From: Streptomyces sp. cf386
GTDB taxonomy: Bacteria > Actinomycetota > Actinomycetes > Streptomycetales > Streptomycetaceae
Length of the DNA: 64,000 bases
Assembly (NCBI RefSeq): GCF_900103585.1
Contig: NZ_FNHV01000003.1
Coordinates: 1 to 64,000, forward strand
Reading direction: 5' to 3'
Shown: positions 7,037-15,506 of the stretch, piece by piece
Position numbering within the stretch: position 1 is the first letter of the stretch
Layout: each line of letters opens with the position of its first letter
Position numbers and translations under genes: made by a program
Notes under the pieces: generated by a model
Database searches by the model: none
What the model saw: only the letters and a program-made list of their open reading frames with translations
Told to the model about the DNA's origin: nothing

Positions 7037-9337
7037 ATGGGGATGCGGTTCGCCTTCGCCGGCGGACGCGAGGGCTGGGTCCGGGCCCTGCTGACGGCCG
7101 TCGGCGTCGGGCTCGGCGTGGCGCTGCTGCTGCTGACCACCGCCATCCCGAGCGCGCTGTCCGAGCGCAACGAGCGCGGCAGCGCGCGGGACGACTTCAC
7201 GTACAGCGGCAAGGTGCTGCCGAAGGCGGACGACACGCTGATCATCGCCCACACCGACACCTTCTTCCGCAGCAAGGACGTACGCGGCCGGCTGCTGGAG
7301 CCCGAGGGAGCACAGGCGCCGCTGCCGCCGGGGGTCGAGAAGTTCCCCGCGAAGGGCGAGATGGTGATCTCGCCCGCGCTGGACCGGCTGCTCAAGTCCG
7401 ACTCCGGCCAGCTGCTGCGCGAACGCCTCCCGTACCGGATCACCGGCACCATCCAGCAGGCCGGGCTCATCGGGCCCGGCGAACTCGCCTACTACGCGGG
7501 TGCCTCCGGGTTGGAGGACCAGCTGTCCGGCGGCACCGTCGAGCGCATCGACTACTTCGGCCCGTCGCCCGGGAACACAGGGGATGAGCTGGACCCGGTA
7601 CTGCTCCTGCTCATCCTGATCGTCTTCACCGTCCTGCTGCTGCCGGTCGCGGTGTTCATCGCGGCGGCCGTGCGCTTCGGCGGCGAACGCCGGGACCGTC
7701 GGCTCGCGGCGCTCCGGCTGGTCGGCGCGGACGGGCGGATGGCGCGCCGGATCGCGGGCGGCGAGGCACTCGCCGGGGCGCTGCTCGGGCTGGTCTTCGG
7801 CACCGGCTTCTTCCTGGTGGGGCGTCAGGCGGCGGCCCTGCTGGAGGTGCGGGACATCAGCGTGTTCCCGAGCGACCTCAACCCCTCGCCCGCGCTCGCC
7901 GTGCTGGTCGCCGTCGCCGTACCGGCCGCGGCGGTCCTGGTGACGCTGTTCGCTCTGCGCGGGGTCGTCATCGAGCCGCTGGGTGTGGTCCGTACGGCGA
8001 AGCCCCCCCGCCGCAGGCTGTGGTGGCGGCTGCTGCTGCCGCTGGGCGGCCTCGCGTTGCTGTACCCGATGGTGGGGCAGGGCAACAGCAACGGGGACTT
8101 CAACCAGTGGATGGTGATCGGCGGCACCGTGCTGCTGCTGGTCGGCATCACCGCGCTGCTGCCGTGGATCGTCGAGGCCGTGGTGGCCCGCCTGAACGCG
8201 GGCTCGGTCTCCTGGCAACTGGCCGTCCGCAGGCTGCAGTTGAGCAGCGGCTCGGCCGCCCGCATGGTCAACGGCATCGCTGTCGCGGTGGCCGGGGCGA
8301 TCGCGCTGCAGATGCTGTTCTCCGGGGTCGAGGGCGACTACACCAAGGCCACGGCGAACGACCTGAGCCGAGCTCAGATGGAGGTCTCCGTGCGCGGCGA
8401 CGCCTCGCTGGACGAGGTCAACCGGCAGCTGCAGCAGACCAAGGGCGTACGCCGTGCGTCGGCCGTCTCCCTGGGCTCGGCCGCAGACCAGGCGCAGGAC
8501 CCGGAGAACTCGGTGGAGGTGGCCGTCGGCAGCTGCGCCCAGCTGCGCGAGGTGGCACGTCTGACCTCGTGCCGGGACGGCGACGTCTTCCAGATCCTCG
8601 GCGGGGAGTACGACAGCGACACGACCAAGGTCACCAAACCGGGCGGCACCCTGTACTTCGACCCGGCGTACACCGGGTCGACGAGCCACACGGTGGCCTG
8701 GAAGGTGCCGTCCGGCATCAAGACGGCGGCGCGACGCGCGGACCCGACCGGCTACGAGCGCGGCGGCCTGCTGTTCACCTCCGCCGCACTGCCCGAGGCC
8801 GCGCGAGCCGGCATGAGCCAGCAGGTGTTCCTCCAGCTGGACCTCTCGGAGCCGGACGCCTCCGAATACGCGCGCAACACCGCCGCGCGGCTCGCCCCCC
8901 TCGCGAACGTGTACACGATGGCGTCCAGCACGCGCTCGCTGCAGTTCCAGTCCATCCGCACCGGGCTGTTCGTCGGCGCGACCTGCGTGCTGCTGCTCAT
9001 CGGCGCGAGCCTGCTGGTCTCCCAGCTGGAGCAGCTGCGCGAGCGCAAGAAGCTGCTGTCGTCCCTGGTCGCCTTCGGCACCCGGCGCCGCACGCTGAGC
9101 CTGTCGGTGCTGTGGCAGACGGCGATCCCGATCGCGCTGGGTCTGGTGCTGGCGTCGGTGGTGGGACTGACGCTGGGCGCGGTGCTGCTGAAGATGGTCG
9201 ACACCGCGGTGAGCGTGGACTGGGCCAGCGTGCTGACGATGACGGGCATCGGCGCCGCGGTCGTCCTCGCGGTGACCGTCCTCAGCCTGCCGCCGCTGCT
9301 GCGGCTGATGCGCCCGGACGGGCTGCGCACGGAGTGA
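7037..9337 (+). CDS. FtsX-like ABC transporter permease
   Basis: About 766 residues from the ATG at 7037. A first membrane helix (LLTAVGVGLGVALLLLTTAI) is followed by an extracytoplasmic domain, a three-helix FtsX core (LLLLILIVFTVLLLPVAVF onward), a fourth and fifth helix, a second large external domain, and a second FtsX core near the C terminus (ATCVLLLIGASLLVSQLEQL). This duplicated layout is typical of 700-850-residue exporter permeases. I prefer 7037 over the overlapping ATG at 6965 because AAGGA lies 7 bases before it and the upstream codons come from a dispersed repeat. It forms the transporter with the preceding ATPase under PadR control. Confidence 0.88.
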   Translation: MGMRFAFAGGREGWVRALLTAVGVGLGVALLLLTTAIPSALSERNERGSARDDFTYSGKVLPKADDTLIIAHTDTFFRSKDVRGRLLEPEGAQAPLPPGVEKFPAKGEMVISPALDRLLKSDSGQLLRERLPYRITGTIQQAGLIGPGELAYYAGASGLEDQLSGGTVERIDYFGPSPGNTGDELDPVLLLLILIVFTVLLLPVAVFIAAAVRFGGERRDRRLAALRLVGADGRMARRIAGGEALAGALLGLVFGTGFFLVGRQAAALLEVRDISVFPSDLNPSPALAVLVAVAVPAAAVLVTLFALRGVVIEPLGVVRTAKPPRRRLWWRLLLPLGGLALLYPMVGQGNSNGDFNQWMVIGGTVLLLVGITALLPWIVEAVVARLNAGSVSWQLAVRRLQLSSGSAARMVNGIAVAVAGAIALQMLFSGVEGDYTKATANDLSRAQMEVSVRGDASLDEVNRQLQQTKGVRRASAVSLGSAADQAQDPENSVEVAVGSCAQLREVARLTSCRDGDVFQILGGEYDSDTTKVTKPGGTLYFDPAYTGSTSHTVAWKVPSGIKTAARRADPTGYERGGLLFTSAALPEAARAGMSQQVFLQLDLSEPDASEYARNTAARLAPLANVYTMASSTRSLQFQSIRTGLFVGATCVLLLIGASLLVSQLEQLRERKKLLSSLVAFGTRRRTLSLSVLWQTAIPIALGLVLASVVGLTLGAVLLKMVDTAVSVDWASVLTMTGIGAAVVLAVTVLSLPPLLRLMRPDGLRTE

Positions 9338-9376
9338 GTGACAGGGGTCGACGCCTGCGCGTCGGCCCCGGCACAT

Positions 9377-9414
9377 GAAAGAGCGAGGCCCGGTCTACAG
9401 GGCCTCGCTCTTTT
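9377..9414. terminator. Bidirectional hairpin terminator
   Basis: 13-bp stem (9378-9390 with 9401-9413), loop about 10 nt, A-rich on one side and T-rich on the other. It separates the ABC operon from the convergent metzincin operon. Confidence 0.8.
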
Positions 9415-9427
9415 CTCCCGCCTGCGG

Positions 9428-10480
9428 TCACCAGTACATGACCGACGCGTTCGCAGAACCCCACGTGGAGTACATCCGGACGCGGAGGACATACCGGCGC
9501 CCTTTGAAGAGTTTGACTTCAAAGCGGCCGTTGCGGTCCTCGCCGCTGTCGTCATCTCCGGTGACATAGCGCAGGTTCTCACCGTCGACCTGCTCGAAGA
9601 GAACCATCTTCACGTCGGCGTTTCCGAAGGTGCCGAACTGGTATTTCTGGCTCTTCTCCGGGATGACCTCGTAGTCGGCCTGGTCTCCTGAGGCGAGGCC
9701 GAGGACCGACGACTGGAACGGCTTCAGCTCGTCCATTTGAGGGGCCAGCGGCGGATACCACGTGCGCACGTACTCCTTGTCCTGATCAGACAGTTTGAGC
9801 GGAGAAGGAATGCCGTTCCGGTATGCCTCCGGCCGCTTTATCAGACCGGGTCCGAAGCCGTATTCCATGATGGACAGCACATCCCAGTGCGAACCGGCCA
9901 CCTGATCCGTGGAGAGTTTGCGGATGATGTTGTGGTAAGTCGTCTCCGGGGGCCAGAAATTGGGCGATCCCGCCATGTACTCGTAGACCTTGTCCACGTT
10001 CCACTCGATGCCGGCGAACGGATTCTGATGCTCATGGCAGAAGCCGAGCGCATGCCCTATCTCGTGCCGGACCGTGGCCTTGCCGTAGGGCGAGGTCGGG
10101 TCCCATCCGAAGTTCATCGTGGCCTCTTCGGCGCCGATGCCGAGACAGTCCGTGCCGACGTACGACCAGGATCCGTCATCGGCAAAGGTGATCCGGATCT
10201 CCGATTCCGCAGGGTTGTCCTCGGGACGGAACTTCAGTCCGATGCCCAGGCCCTCCCACTCCTCAAAACCGTCGTGGACCTCGGTCAACCACGCTTTTGC
10301 CACGCCGTCGTCGGCACCGTCGAGGAAGCTGTACCGCAGCTGGGTGCCGTTCACCCACTTCGCGTGATTGGCCAATATCGCCCTGGTCCGCGGAAGACTG
10401 AGGTCCGAGGGCAGCGCCGGGATTCTCTGCGGAGGCTGGGCGCAGTACCGCTCAGCGTCCTTTTCCTGTTGAGCAGTCAT
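9428..10480 (-). CDS. Metzincin-type zinc metalloprotease (astacin/M12-like), no signal peptide
   Basis: A 350-residue protein with the full metzincin zinc motif HEIGHALGFCHE (residues 139-150, HExxHxxGxxHE) and a Met-turn SIMEYG (about 203-208, with Tyr207 as in astacins). The last 100 residues look like a beta-sandwich pre-peptidase C-terminal (PPC) domain (SGDQADYEV, then GRRYVLRVRMYST). There is no signal peptide or membrane segment, which is unusual for a metzincin: it either acts in the cytosol or leaves by a non-Sec route. It is the last gene of a three-gene operon, 34 bases after the DUF1036-like gene, with a GGAG-type ribosome site. Base composition is a little less GC-rich than the neighbours. 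Confidence 0.85.
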   Translation of the reverse strand: MTAQQEKDAERYCAQPPQRIPALPSDLSLPRTRAILANHAKWVNGTQLRYSFLDGADDGVAKAWLTEVHDGFEEWEGLGIGLKFRPEDNPAESEIRITFADDGSWSYVGTDCLGIGAEEATMNFGWDPTSPYGKATVRHEIGHALGFCHEHQNPFAGIEWNVDKVYEYMAGSPNFWPPETTYHNIIRKLSTDQVAGSHWDVLSIMEYGFGPGLIKRPEAYRNGIPSPLKLSDQDKEYVRTWYPPLAPQMDELKPFQSSVLGLASGDQADYEVIPEKSQKYQFGTFGNADVKMVLFEQVDGENLRYVTGDDDSGEDRNGRFEVKLFKGRRYVLRVRMYSTWGSANASVMYW

Positions 10481-10514
10481 GGTGATGCTCCAGACTTCCT
10501 GCTCGCGGTGCGGC

Positions 10515-10856
10515 TCAGATGTCCACGTTCACGCCACCGGGATAGGCGTACTGGTCGTGCGGGCGCATCGTCACCGTCTTCCACGCTCCGGTCGAGCCGA
10601 TCTGCAGGCAGGATTCGAACGGGTAGAGATAGGTATAGACGGGACCGTAGCGGCCGTCCCACTTGTAGCCGTCGTCGGACTCGGCGTACCAGTAGAAGAA
10701 CTGCTGATTGTTGGGCGCAAGGAGGATTCGCTCGTAGGGCTTGATGCGCCACCAACCCAGGGTCCGGTAGTTTCCGTACTGCCCGCATCTCTGCGGGTCC
10801 CAGTACATTCCAGCCACCTGGATCGTCGAGGAATGACTGTTGCGGACATACGGCAT
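10515..10856 (-). CDS. DUF1036-like small beta-rich protein
   Basis: A 113-residue protein beginning MPYVRNSHSSTIQVAGMYW. The pattern of an N-terminal YVRN strand, a mid GWWRIKP, and FFYWYAESDDG resembles the DUF1036 fold (small Trp/Tyr-rich beta domain of unknown function); this is by eye only. The ATG at 10856 is chosen because GAGGAG lies 7 bases upstream; a longer in-frame reading to 10901 lacks that support. It starts 2 bases after the stop of the upstream acidic small gene and 34 bases before the metzincin gene, so all three are probably one transcript. No signal peptide is visible. Confidence 0.72.
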   Translation of the reverse strand: MPYVRNSHSSTIQVAGMYWDPQRCGQYGNYRTLGWWRIKPYERILLAPNNQQFFYWYAESDDGYKWDGRYGPVYTYLYPFESCLQIGSTGAWKTVTMRPHDQYAYPGGVNVDI

Positions 10857-10858
10857 GA

Positions 10859-11137
10859 TCACGCTCCTCGCTGTCGAGACGCCTCTATGTGCTCGCGCCA
10901 CCGTTCTGCGAGGGTGGTCTGCGGCACTTCTTCCACCGGCACGAAGGGAGGTGGCTGTGCCGCCGCGGCATCGGCGTCACCGGCCCCCTGGCCCTCGACC
11001 TCATGGAGCGTCGCGTCCAGCCCGCTCCGGGCGTCCTCTTCCGGTGCCTCCTGGAGCAGTTCGACAGCCGGCTCGAAGCTCTGGAGCGGTGCCGGGACAC
11101 CACTCGGTTGATTGTTGGACATAGCGCATCGCCCCAT
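10859..11137 (-). CDS. Small acidic, Pro-rich protein of unknown function
   Basis: 92 residues (or 87 from the second ATG at 11122), rich in Glu, Ala and Pro, with a PPPFVPVEEVP stretch and a basic, amphipathic end (TLAERWREHIEASRQRG). No cysteines beyond the N terminus, no signal peptide, no recognisable family. It is the first gene of the operon, and its stop lies 2 bases before the next start. It could be an inhibitory propeptide-like partner, a targeting tag or a chaperone for the metzincin; these are only possibilities drawn from gene order. Ribosome-site evidence is weak for both start codons. Confidence 0.55.
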   Translation of the reverse strand: MGRCAMSNNQPSGVPAPLQSFEPAVELLQEAPEEDARSGLDATLHEVEGQGAGDADAAAAQPPPFVPVEEVPQTTLAERWREHIEASRQRGA

Positions 11138-11456
11138 CGATTTCTTCTTGATGACGGAATTCTCGGGACATGCCCGGGCCGAGAGTGATTGACCGTTGAA
11201 AGGTCGTTCCTGTGCAATCGGAGAATCCCCGTCGAACCGAAGCCCCTGGAAGCAAACCGATGCCCCTGGATTCGATGCTGAGCCAGCTTTCGCTGTCGCG
11301 CATCTCGGGGACCGTCTTCACCGCGGTGATGTTCACTGTTGACGGCATGAACGGATCACGCACGGCGTCGAGCCACCGGCTTCAGATGGTGCGCGAGAGA
11401 GTTGGAGGAGCTCGCCGTCGCCCCACAATGCAGGGCAGGGAGTGCACAATCTCTCT
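11138..11456. other. Intergenic region upstream of the metzincin operon
   Basis: 319 bases without a convincing gene. It must contain the promoter of the minus-strand operon. A GACC/GGTC inverted repeat with 7-base spacer near 11192-11206 is the only structure I noticed. Base composition is lower in G+C than the surrounding core genes. Confidence 0.4.
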
Positions 11457-11846
11457 GTGGATCAGGGAATCGCGGCGCTGCTGGGGGCCGTTCAGGCGTC
11501 CTCGGAACCGTCTCAGCGTCGGCCATATCCGGGTGGTCGAGCCGCCGGCAGATACGAGCCCAGGCAACAGTTGACCACGCACAGTGGCGCAGACAGGCCC
11601 GGCGCGACGCCTACAGCGCCTTTCTCGCGCCCGCCCACGAGACACGTAACGCTCTGAAACGGGCTGCACGTTCCCTGATCGATGACGCGGACGTTGAAGA
11701 AGCTCATCGCCAACTCCAAGCCGCACACGACAGGTTGGGAGACGCGCAGGCATCCTGGTCCGCTCGCGCAGTCTCGCATGTTCGCCGCGGCAGCCCGAGC
11801 CGCACTCGACGAAGCAACTCTTCCCGTGGACACGGGCAACAGCTGA
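11457..11846 (+). pseudogene. Frameshifted remnant of a Streptomyces hypothetical protein
   Basis: Three frames must be joined to read one protein. It starts VDQGIAALLGA from a GTG at 11457, shifts near 11489 to SGVLGTVSASAISGWSSRRQ and DHAQWRRQARRDAYSAF, and shifts again near 11755 to MFAAAARAALDEATLPVD, ending at the TGA at 11844-11846. The WRRQxRRDAYSAF pattern after a short hydrophobic start is typical of a widespread Streptomyces hypothetical family. Two frameshifts argue for an inactive gene, but sequencing error cannot be excluded. Confidence 0.5.
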
Positions 11847-12075
11847 ACGAGGTACGGAGCACGCCGCGGACGCAGGGCCCTACGGCATGACGCACCGTGC
11901 AGTGCACCGCCGTACGGTCTTTGCCCGCCTGCGAAACGCTCGCCCAGACAGTGACCGCCGACAACCCGCCCGCGGATCACCTATGGGACTGCGCCAACCC
12001 CGATCAAGCCGTGTGACCGGTCCTCGGCGTGCTCTGGCTGGTGGTGGGCGGCAGTCTACGGAGTAGATCGACTGG

Positions 12076-12750
12076 GTGCAGGCAGGGTCGGTGCAGAGCC
12101 TGGTGACGAACCGTCCGCGTATCGAGATCGTCGGTGTGATGCTCGGGTTATCGGCGATCACGCTGACTGAGCCGTTTGTTCATTCATGGTGGCCTGGCAT
12201 GTTGATCGCTGTGAGCGTTGCCGCCCTCGGCGCCTTTACCGTTGGACAGGCTGTCAATAGCCTGCCTCTTGTTTCGGCTGCTCGGCTCGCCACCGTCACG
12301 ACGGTCATCATCTGCGGCGGCGGGATGGTCGCCGCCGTCATCGCAGGGCCCCGAGCAAATGCCGGCCAAGAATTCGCCATAGTCCTGGCCGGCTATGTGA
12401 TGTTGCGTCTCATCGGTGCGACGGTGGATCGGCTGACGTCGTGGGTGAACATCTCCAGAGCGGAGCAGCTGAAGGCCCCGTGGGATCAGCTGCTGACGGG
12501 GGCGCAGGCTGTCACGAGACCGGTCGACATCCACACCAACCACACGGGCGGTCCCATGTCGCGCTGGAGGAGCGCTCGGGCGCCAAGGCCCCTTCCTGCA
12601 CCCTGGCAGAGGCTCTCGTCGTATCCGTCGTCTGCCCCGCGCGGGGAATCCCCATGTGAGCAGCCAGGCACTCGCCCGGCGTGCGCACTGATCGACATTG
12701 CTGATCACATTGACCAATTGGTCGATTTTACCTCCGACAGGAGTGTCTGA
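12076..12750 (+). CDS. Putative small integral membrane protein (contains a TTA codon)
   Basis: 224 codons from a GTG. The first 125 residues carry three or four hydrophobic helices (VGVMLGLSAITL, GMLIAVSVAALGAF, ATVTTVIICGGGMVAAVIAG, FAIVLAGYVMLRLIG). After about residue 150 the sequence becomes Arg/Pro/Ser-rich and reads like an out-of-frame tail, so a frameshift near 12550 is possible. A TTA leucine codon at 12148-12150 would make it dependent on the bldA tRNA. No family recognised. The 229 bases before it (11847-12075) show nothing I can interpret. Confidence 0.45.
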   Translation: MQAGSVQSLVTNRPRIEIVGVMLGLSAITLTEPFVHSWWPGMLIAVSVAALGAFTVGQAVNSLPLVSAARLATVTTVIICGGGMVAAVIAGPRANAGQEFAIVLAGYVMLRLIGATVDRLTSWVNISRAEQLKAPWDQLLTGAQAVTRPVDIHTNHTGGPMSRWRSARAPRPLPAPWQRLSSYPSSAPRGESPCEQPGTRPACALIDIADHIDQLVDFTSDRSV

Positions 12751-12766
12751 CAGGGTTACACCTGTC
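12691..12766 (+). promoter_or_regulatory. ahpC upstream region with nested inverted repeats
   Basis: GACCAATTGGTC (12712-12723) is a perfect 12-bp palindrome nested inside ATCGAC/GTCGAT arms (12691-12696, 12721-12726); the T-N11-A pattern fits LysR-type regulators such as OxyR. A second inverted repeat, GACAGG/CCTGTC with 6-base spacer (12749-12754, 12761-12766), lies just downstream. The assignment to OxyR is inference: no oxyR gene lies next to it. Confidence 0.45.
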
Positions 12767-12796
12767 CAACCCAAGTAATGTCTGAAGGGCCTGTAC

Positions 12797-13351
12797 GTGC
12801 TCACTGTCGGTGACAAGTTCCCCGAGTTCGAACTGACCGCCTGCGTCTCGCTGGAGAAGGGCAAGGAGTTCGAGACGATCCACCACAAGACCTACGAGGG
12901 CAAGTGGAAGATCGTCTTCGCCTGGCCGAAGGACTTCACCTTCGTCTGCCCGACCGAGATCGCGGCCTTCGGCAAGCTGAACGAGGAGTTCGCCGACCGT
13001 GACGCCCAGGTGCTCGGCTTCTCCGGTGACTCGGAGTTCGTGCACCACGCCTGGCGCAAGGACCACGACGACCTGCGCGACCTGCCGTTCCCGATGCTGG
13101 CCGACTCCAAGCACGAGCTGATGCGCGACCTCGGCATCGAGGGCGAGGACGGCTTCGCCAAGCGCGCCGTCTTCATCGTCGACCAGAACAACGAGATCCA
13201 GTTCTCCATGGTGACCGCCGGCTCCGTCGGCCGTAACCCCAAGGAGGTCCTGCGGGTCCTCGACGCCCTCCAGACGGACGAGCTGTGCCCGTGCAACTGG
13301 ACCAAGGGCGAAGACACCCTGGACCCGGTCAAGCTGCTTGCCGGAGAGTGA
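12797..13351 (+). CDS. ahpC: Alkyl hydroperoxide reductase C (2-Cys peroxiredoxin)
   Basis: A 184-residue peroxiredoxin. The peroxidatic Cys51 is in DFTFVCPTE, and the resolving region LCPCNW lies near residue 164. It reduces organic hydroperoxides, hydrogen peroxide and peroxynitrite in the cytoplasm and is recycled by AhpD. The GTG start at 12797 has GAAGGG 7 bases upstream. ahpD follows after 5 bases, giving the actinobacterial ahpCD operon. The usual divergent oxyR gene is missing from this position. Confidence 0.97.
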   Translation: MLTVGDKFPEFELTACVSLEKGKEFETIHHKTYEGKWKIVFAWPKDFTFVCPTEIAAFGKLNEEFADRDAQVLGFSGDSEFVHHAWRKDHDDLRDLPFPMLADSKHELMRDLGIEGEDGFAKRAVFIVDQNNEIQFSMVTAGSVGRNPKEVLRVLDALQTDELCPCNWTKGEDTLDPVKLLAGE

Positions 13352-13356
13352 GTGAC

Positions 13357-13890
13357 ATGTCCCTCGACTCTCTCAAGTCCCGCGTACCTGACTACGCCAA
13401 GGACCTGAAGCTCAATCTGGGCTCGGTCATCGGCAACTCGGACCTGCCCGCGCAGCAGCTGTGGGGCACGGTACTCGCCACCGCGATCGCCTCCCGCTCC
13501 CCGATCGTGCTGCGCGAGCTGGCGCCGGAGGCCAAGGCGAACCTCTCGCCGGAGGCCTACCACGCGGCCAAGTCCGCCGCCGCGGTGATGGCGATGAACA
13601 ACGTCTTCTACCGGACCCGGCACCTGCTGTCCGACCACGAGTACGGCAACCTGCGCGCGGGACTCCGTATGAACGTCATCGGCAACCCCGGTGTCGACAA
13701 GGTCGACTTCGAGCTGTGGTCCTTCGCGGTGTCCGCCATCAACGGCTGCGGGCTGTGCCTCGACTCGCACGAGCAGGTGCTGCGCAAGGCGGGCGTGGAC
13801 CGTGAGGTCATCCAGGAGGCGTTCAAGATCGCTTCGGTGATCCAGGCGGTCGGCGTGACGCTGGACGCGGAAGCGATTCTGGCGGAGTAG
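13357..13890 (+). CDS. ahpD: Alkyl hydroperoxide reductase AhpD
   Basis: 177 residues from the ATG at 13357; the frame is open further upstream only as a shadow of ahpC. The redox centre is [11 protein letters not shown], with Cys131, Cys134 and His138, matching the AhpD thiol/proton-relay system. In actinobacteria AhpD passes electrons from the lipoamide-dependent dehydrogenase system to AhpC. It is translated from a GGAGAG site located at the ahpC stop. Expression should follow ahpC. Confidence 0.96.
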   Translation: MSLDSLKSRVPDYAKDLKLNLGSVIGNSDLPAQQLWGTVLATAIASRSPIVLRELAPEAKANLSPEAYHAAKSAAAVMAMNNVFYRTRHLLSDHEYGNLRAGLRMNVIGNPGVDKVDFELWSFAVSAINGCGLCLDSHEQVLRKAGVDREVIQEAFKIASVIQAVGVTLDAEAILAE

Positions 13891-13909
13891 CGCTTCGCCG
13901 AGAAACGCG

Positions 13910-13940
13910 GGGCCCGTTCACCCTGAGGGTGAACGGGCCC
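13910..13940. terminator. Bidirectional terminator between ahpD and the AI-2E-type permease gene
   Basis: 15-bp perfect stem (13910-13924 with 13926-13940), very tight loop, followed by TTGTC on the plus strand. It lies between convergent genes. Confidence 0.85.
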
Positions 13941-13943
13941 TTG

Positions 13944-15368
13944 TCAGTGCTCCGACGCCGCCTTGTCCGTGCCCCTGGCCTTGTCCTTGTCCTTGTCCCT
14001 GTCGGACGGTGGCGGGTCCACAGCAGCCACACCCACCGCTGTCGCTCCCCTGGGTTCGGGTGCGTAGCGAAGTGCCGCCTCCTGCGAGTACGCCCGCAGA
14101 TACCCCACGATCGTGTTCGTCACCGCCACCAGCGGTACGGCCACCACCGCGCCGCCGATCCCCGCCACCATGCCGCCGGCCGCCACCGACAGCACGACCG
14201 CCAGCGGATGGACGCGCACCGCGCGGCCCAGGATGAACGGCTGGAGGATGTGGCCCTCGATCTGCTGCACGGCCAGGACGACCGCGAGGGTCATGACCGC
14301 GGTGAAGACGCCCTGTGTCACCAGGGCCACGACCACGGCCAGCGCGCCGGAGGCCACCGCGCCGACGAGCGGGATGAAGGAGAACAGGAAGATGAAGACG
14401 GCGAGCGGGACGGCCATCGGGACGTCGAGGAAGTAGATGCCGATGCCGATGAAGACGGCGTCGATCAGGGCGACCATCACCGTGCCGCGCACATACGCCG
14501 TCAGCGTCGCCCAGGCCCGCGGCCCGGCACCCGCAACGCCCGGACGGGCCGCGGCCGGGACCAGCTTGAGGGTCCACTGCCAGATCCGCTTGCCGTCGTA
14601 GAGCAGGAACAGCGTCGAGAAGGCCGCCAGCAGAATGCCGGTGAGCGCCTCGACGATGACCGTGACGCCTTCGAGGCCGGCCGAGGTGATCGCGTCGGTG
14701 TTGGCGCCGATCGCCTCCCGGAGGTTCTCGGCGATGTCGTTGATCTGCTTGTCGGTGACGTGGAACGGGCTGTTGAGCAGCCAGTTGCGCAGCTCGTCGA
14801 TGCCGTCCTGGACCTGGTCGGAGAGGTTGTCGATGTTCTCCATGACCTGCCAGGTCACGAACCAGCCCATCAACCCGATGACCACGAACCCGAGGATCGC
14901 GGTCAGGGCTGTGGCGAGCCCGCGCGGCACACCGCGCCGTGTCAGCCCCGCCACGGCCGGCTGCATCAGCGCGGTGAGGAGCAGGGCGATGACGAACGCC
15001 AGCACCACCAGCTGTACGGCGCTGATGACCCGCATCAGCACCCAGACCGTGCCGGCCAGCACCAGCAGTCGCCAGCCTGCCTCGGCCGCGACCCGTACGC
15101 CCCACGGCACGACCTGTGCGGGGTCGGGGCGGGGCGGCGGGGCGGCGGGCGCGTAGTCGGGGGGCCGTGGGACGTGGTCGGCGGGCGGCGGTGATGCCTC
15201 AGCGGCGGCGGAGTCGGGCACGGTGGCGGGTCCCCCGGCACCGGACCGCCGTGCCGGCTGGAGCTCGTCGCTCTCCCGTTCCACCGCGGCGCGGCGCTCG
15301 TTCAACCGCTCGCTCATCTCGCTCAGTCCGGCGCCGAGCCGACCGAGCCACCCTGGCACTCGCGACAT
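13944..15368 (-). CDS. AI-2E family transporter (PerM/TqsA-like membrane protein)
   Basis: 474 residues from the ATG at 15368, which has a GAGGA ribosome site; the frame is open 33 codons further but without support. A hydrophilic Pro-rich N terminus (about 110 residues) precedes paired helices (LLVLAGTVWVLMRVISAVQ, LVVLAFVIALLLTALMQPA), a soluble middle segment, then a helix cluster including FSFIPLVGAVASGALAVVV and HPLAVVLSVAAGGMVAGI typical of the family. Substrates of most members are unproven; some export autoinducer-2 or act in ion exchange. The C terminus carries a Lys/Asp dipeptide repeat (DKDKDK) from a CTTGTC-type microsatellite. Confidence 0.88.
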   Translation of the reverse strand: MSRVPGWLGRLGAGLSEMSERLNERRAAVERESDELQPARRSGAGGPATVPDSAAAEASPPPADHVPRPPDYAPAAPPPRPDPAQVVPWGVRVAAEAGWRLLVLAGTVWVLMRVISAVQLVVLAFVIALLLTALMQPAVAGLTRRGVPRGLATALTAILGFVVIGLMGWFVTWQVMENIDNLSDQVQDGIDELRNWLLNSPFHVTDKQINDIAENLREAIGANTDAITSAGLEGVTVIVEALTGILLAAFSTLFLLYDGKRIWQWTLKLVPAAARPGVAGAGPRAWATLTAYVRGTVMVALIDAVFIGIGIYFLDVPMAVPLAVFIFLFSFIPLVGAVASGALAVVVALVTQGVFTAVMTLAVVLAVQQIEGHILQPFILGRAVRVHPLAVVLSVAAGGMVAGIGGAVVAVPLVAVTNTIVGYLRAYSQEAALRYAPEPRGATAVGVAAVDPPPSDRDKDKDKARGTDKAASEH

Positions 15369-15457
15369 GATCCGTCCTCTTCCCCCGTCTCTCCTCACCA
15401 CTCCCCCCTGGAGTCGTTCCGTCCGACCGTACATGGCGTTGCACGGAGGCAAGCGAA

Positions 15458-15486
15458 AGCCCCTCACCGAAGGACGGTGAGGGGCT
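15458..15486 (-). terminator. Hairpin terminator after the SLT transglycosylase gene
   Basis: 12-bp perfect stem (15458-15469 with 15475-15486), 5-nt loop, directly after the minus-strand stop at 15507. Confidence 0.75.
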
Positions 15487-15506
15487 CCACAAGGTTGAGC
15501 GCGGAC

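Noticed and set aside
6905..9376. Long minus-strand open frame opposite the ABC permease
   Set aside because: It encodes a Gln/Arg/His-rich low-complexity product, lacks family motifs and mirrors the strong codon bias of the real plus-strand gene.
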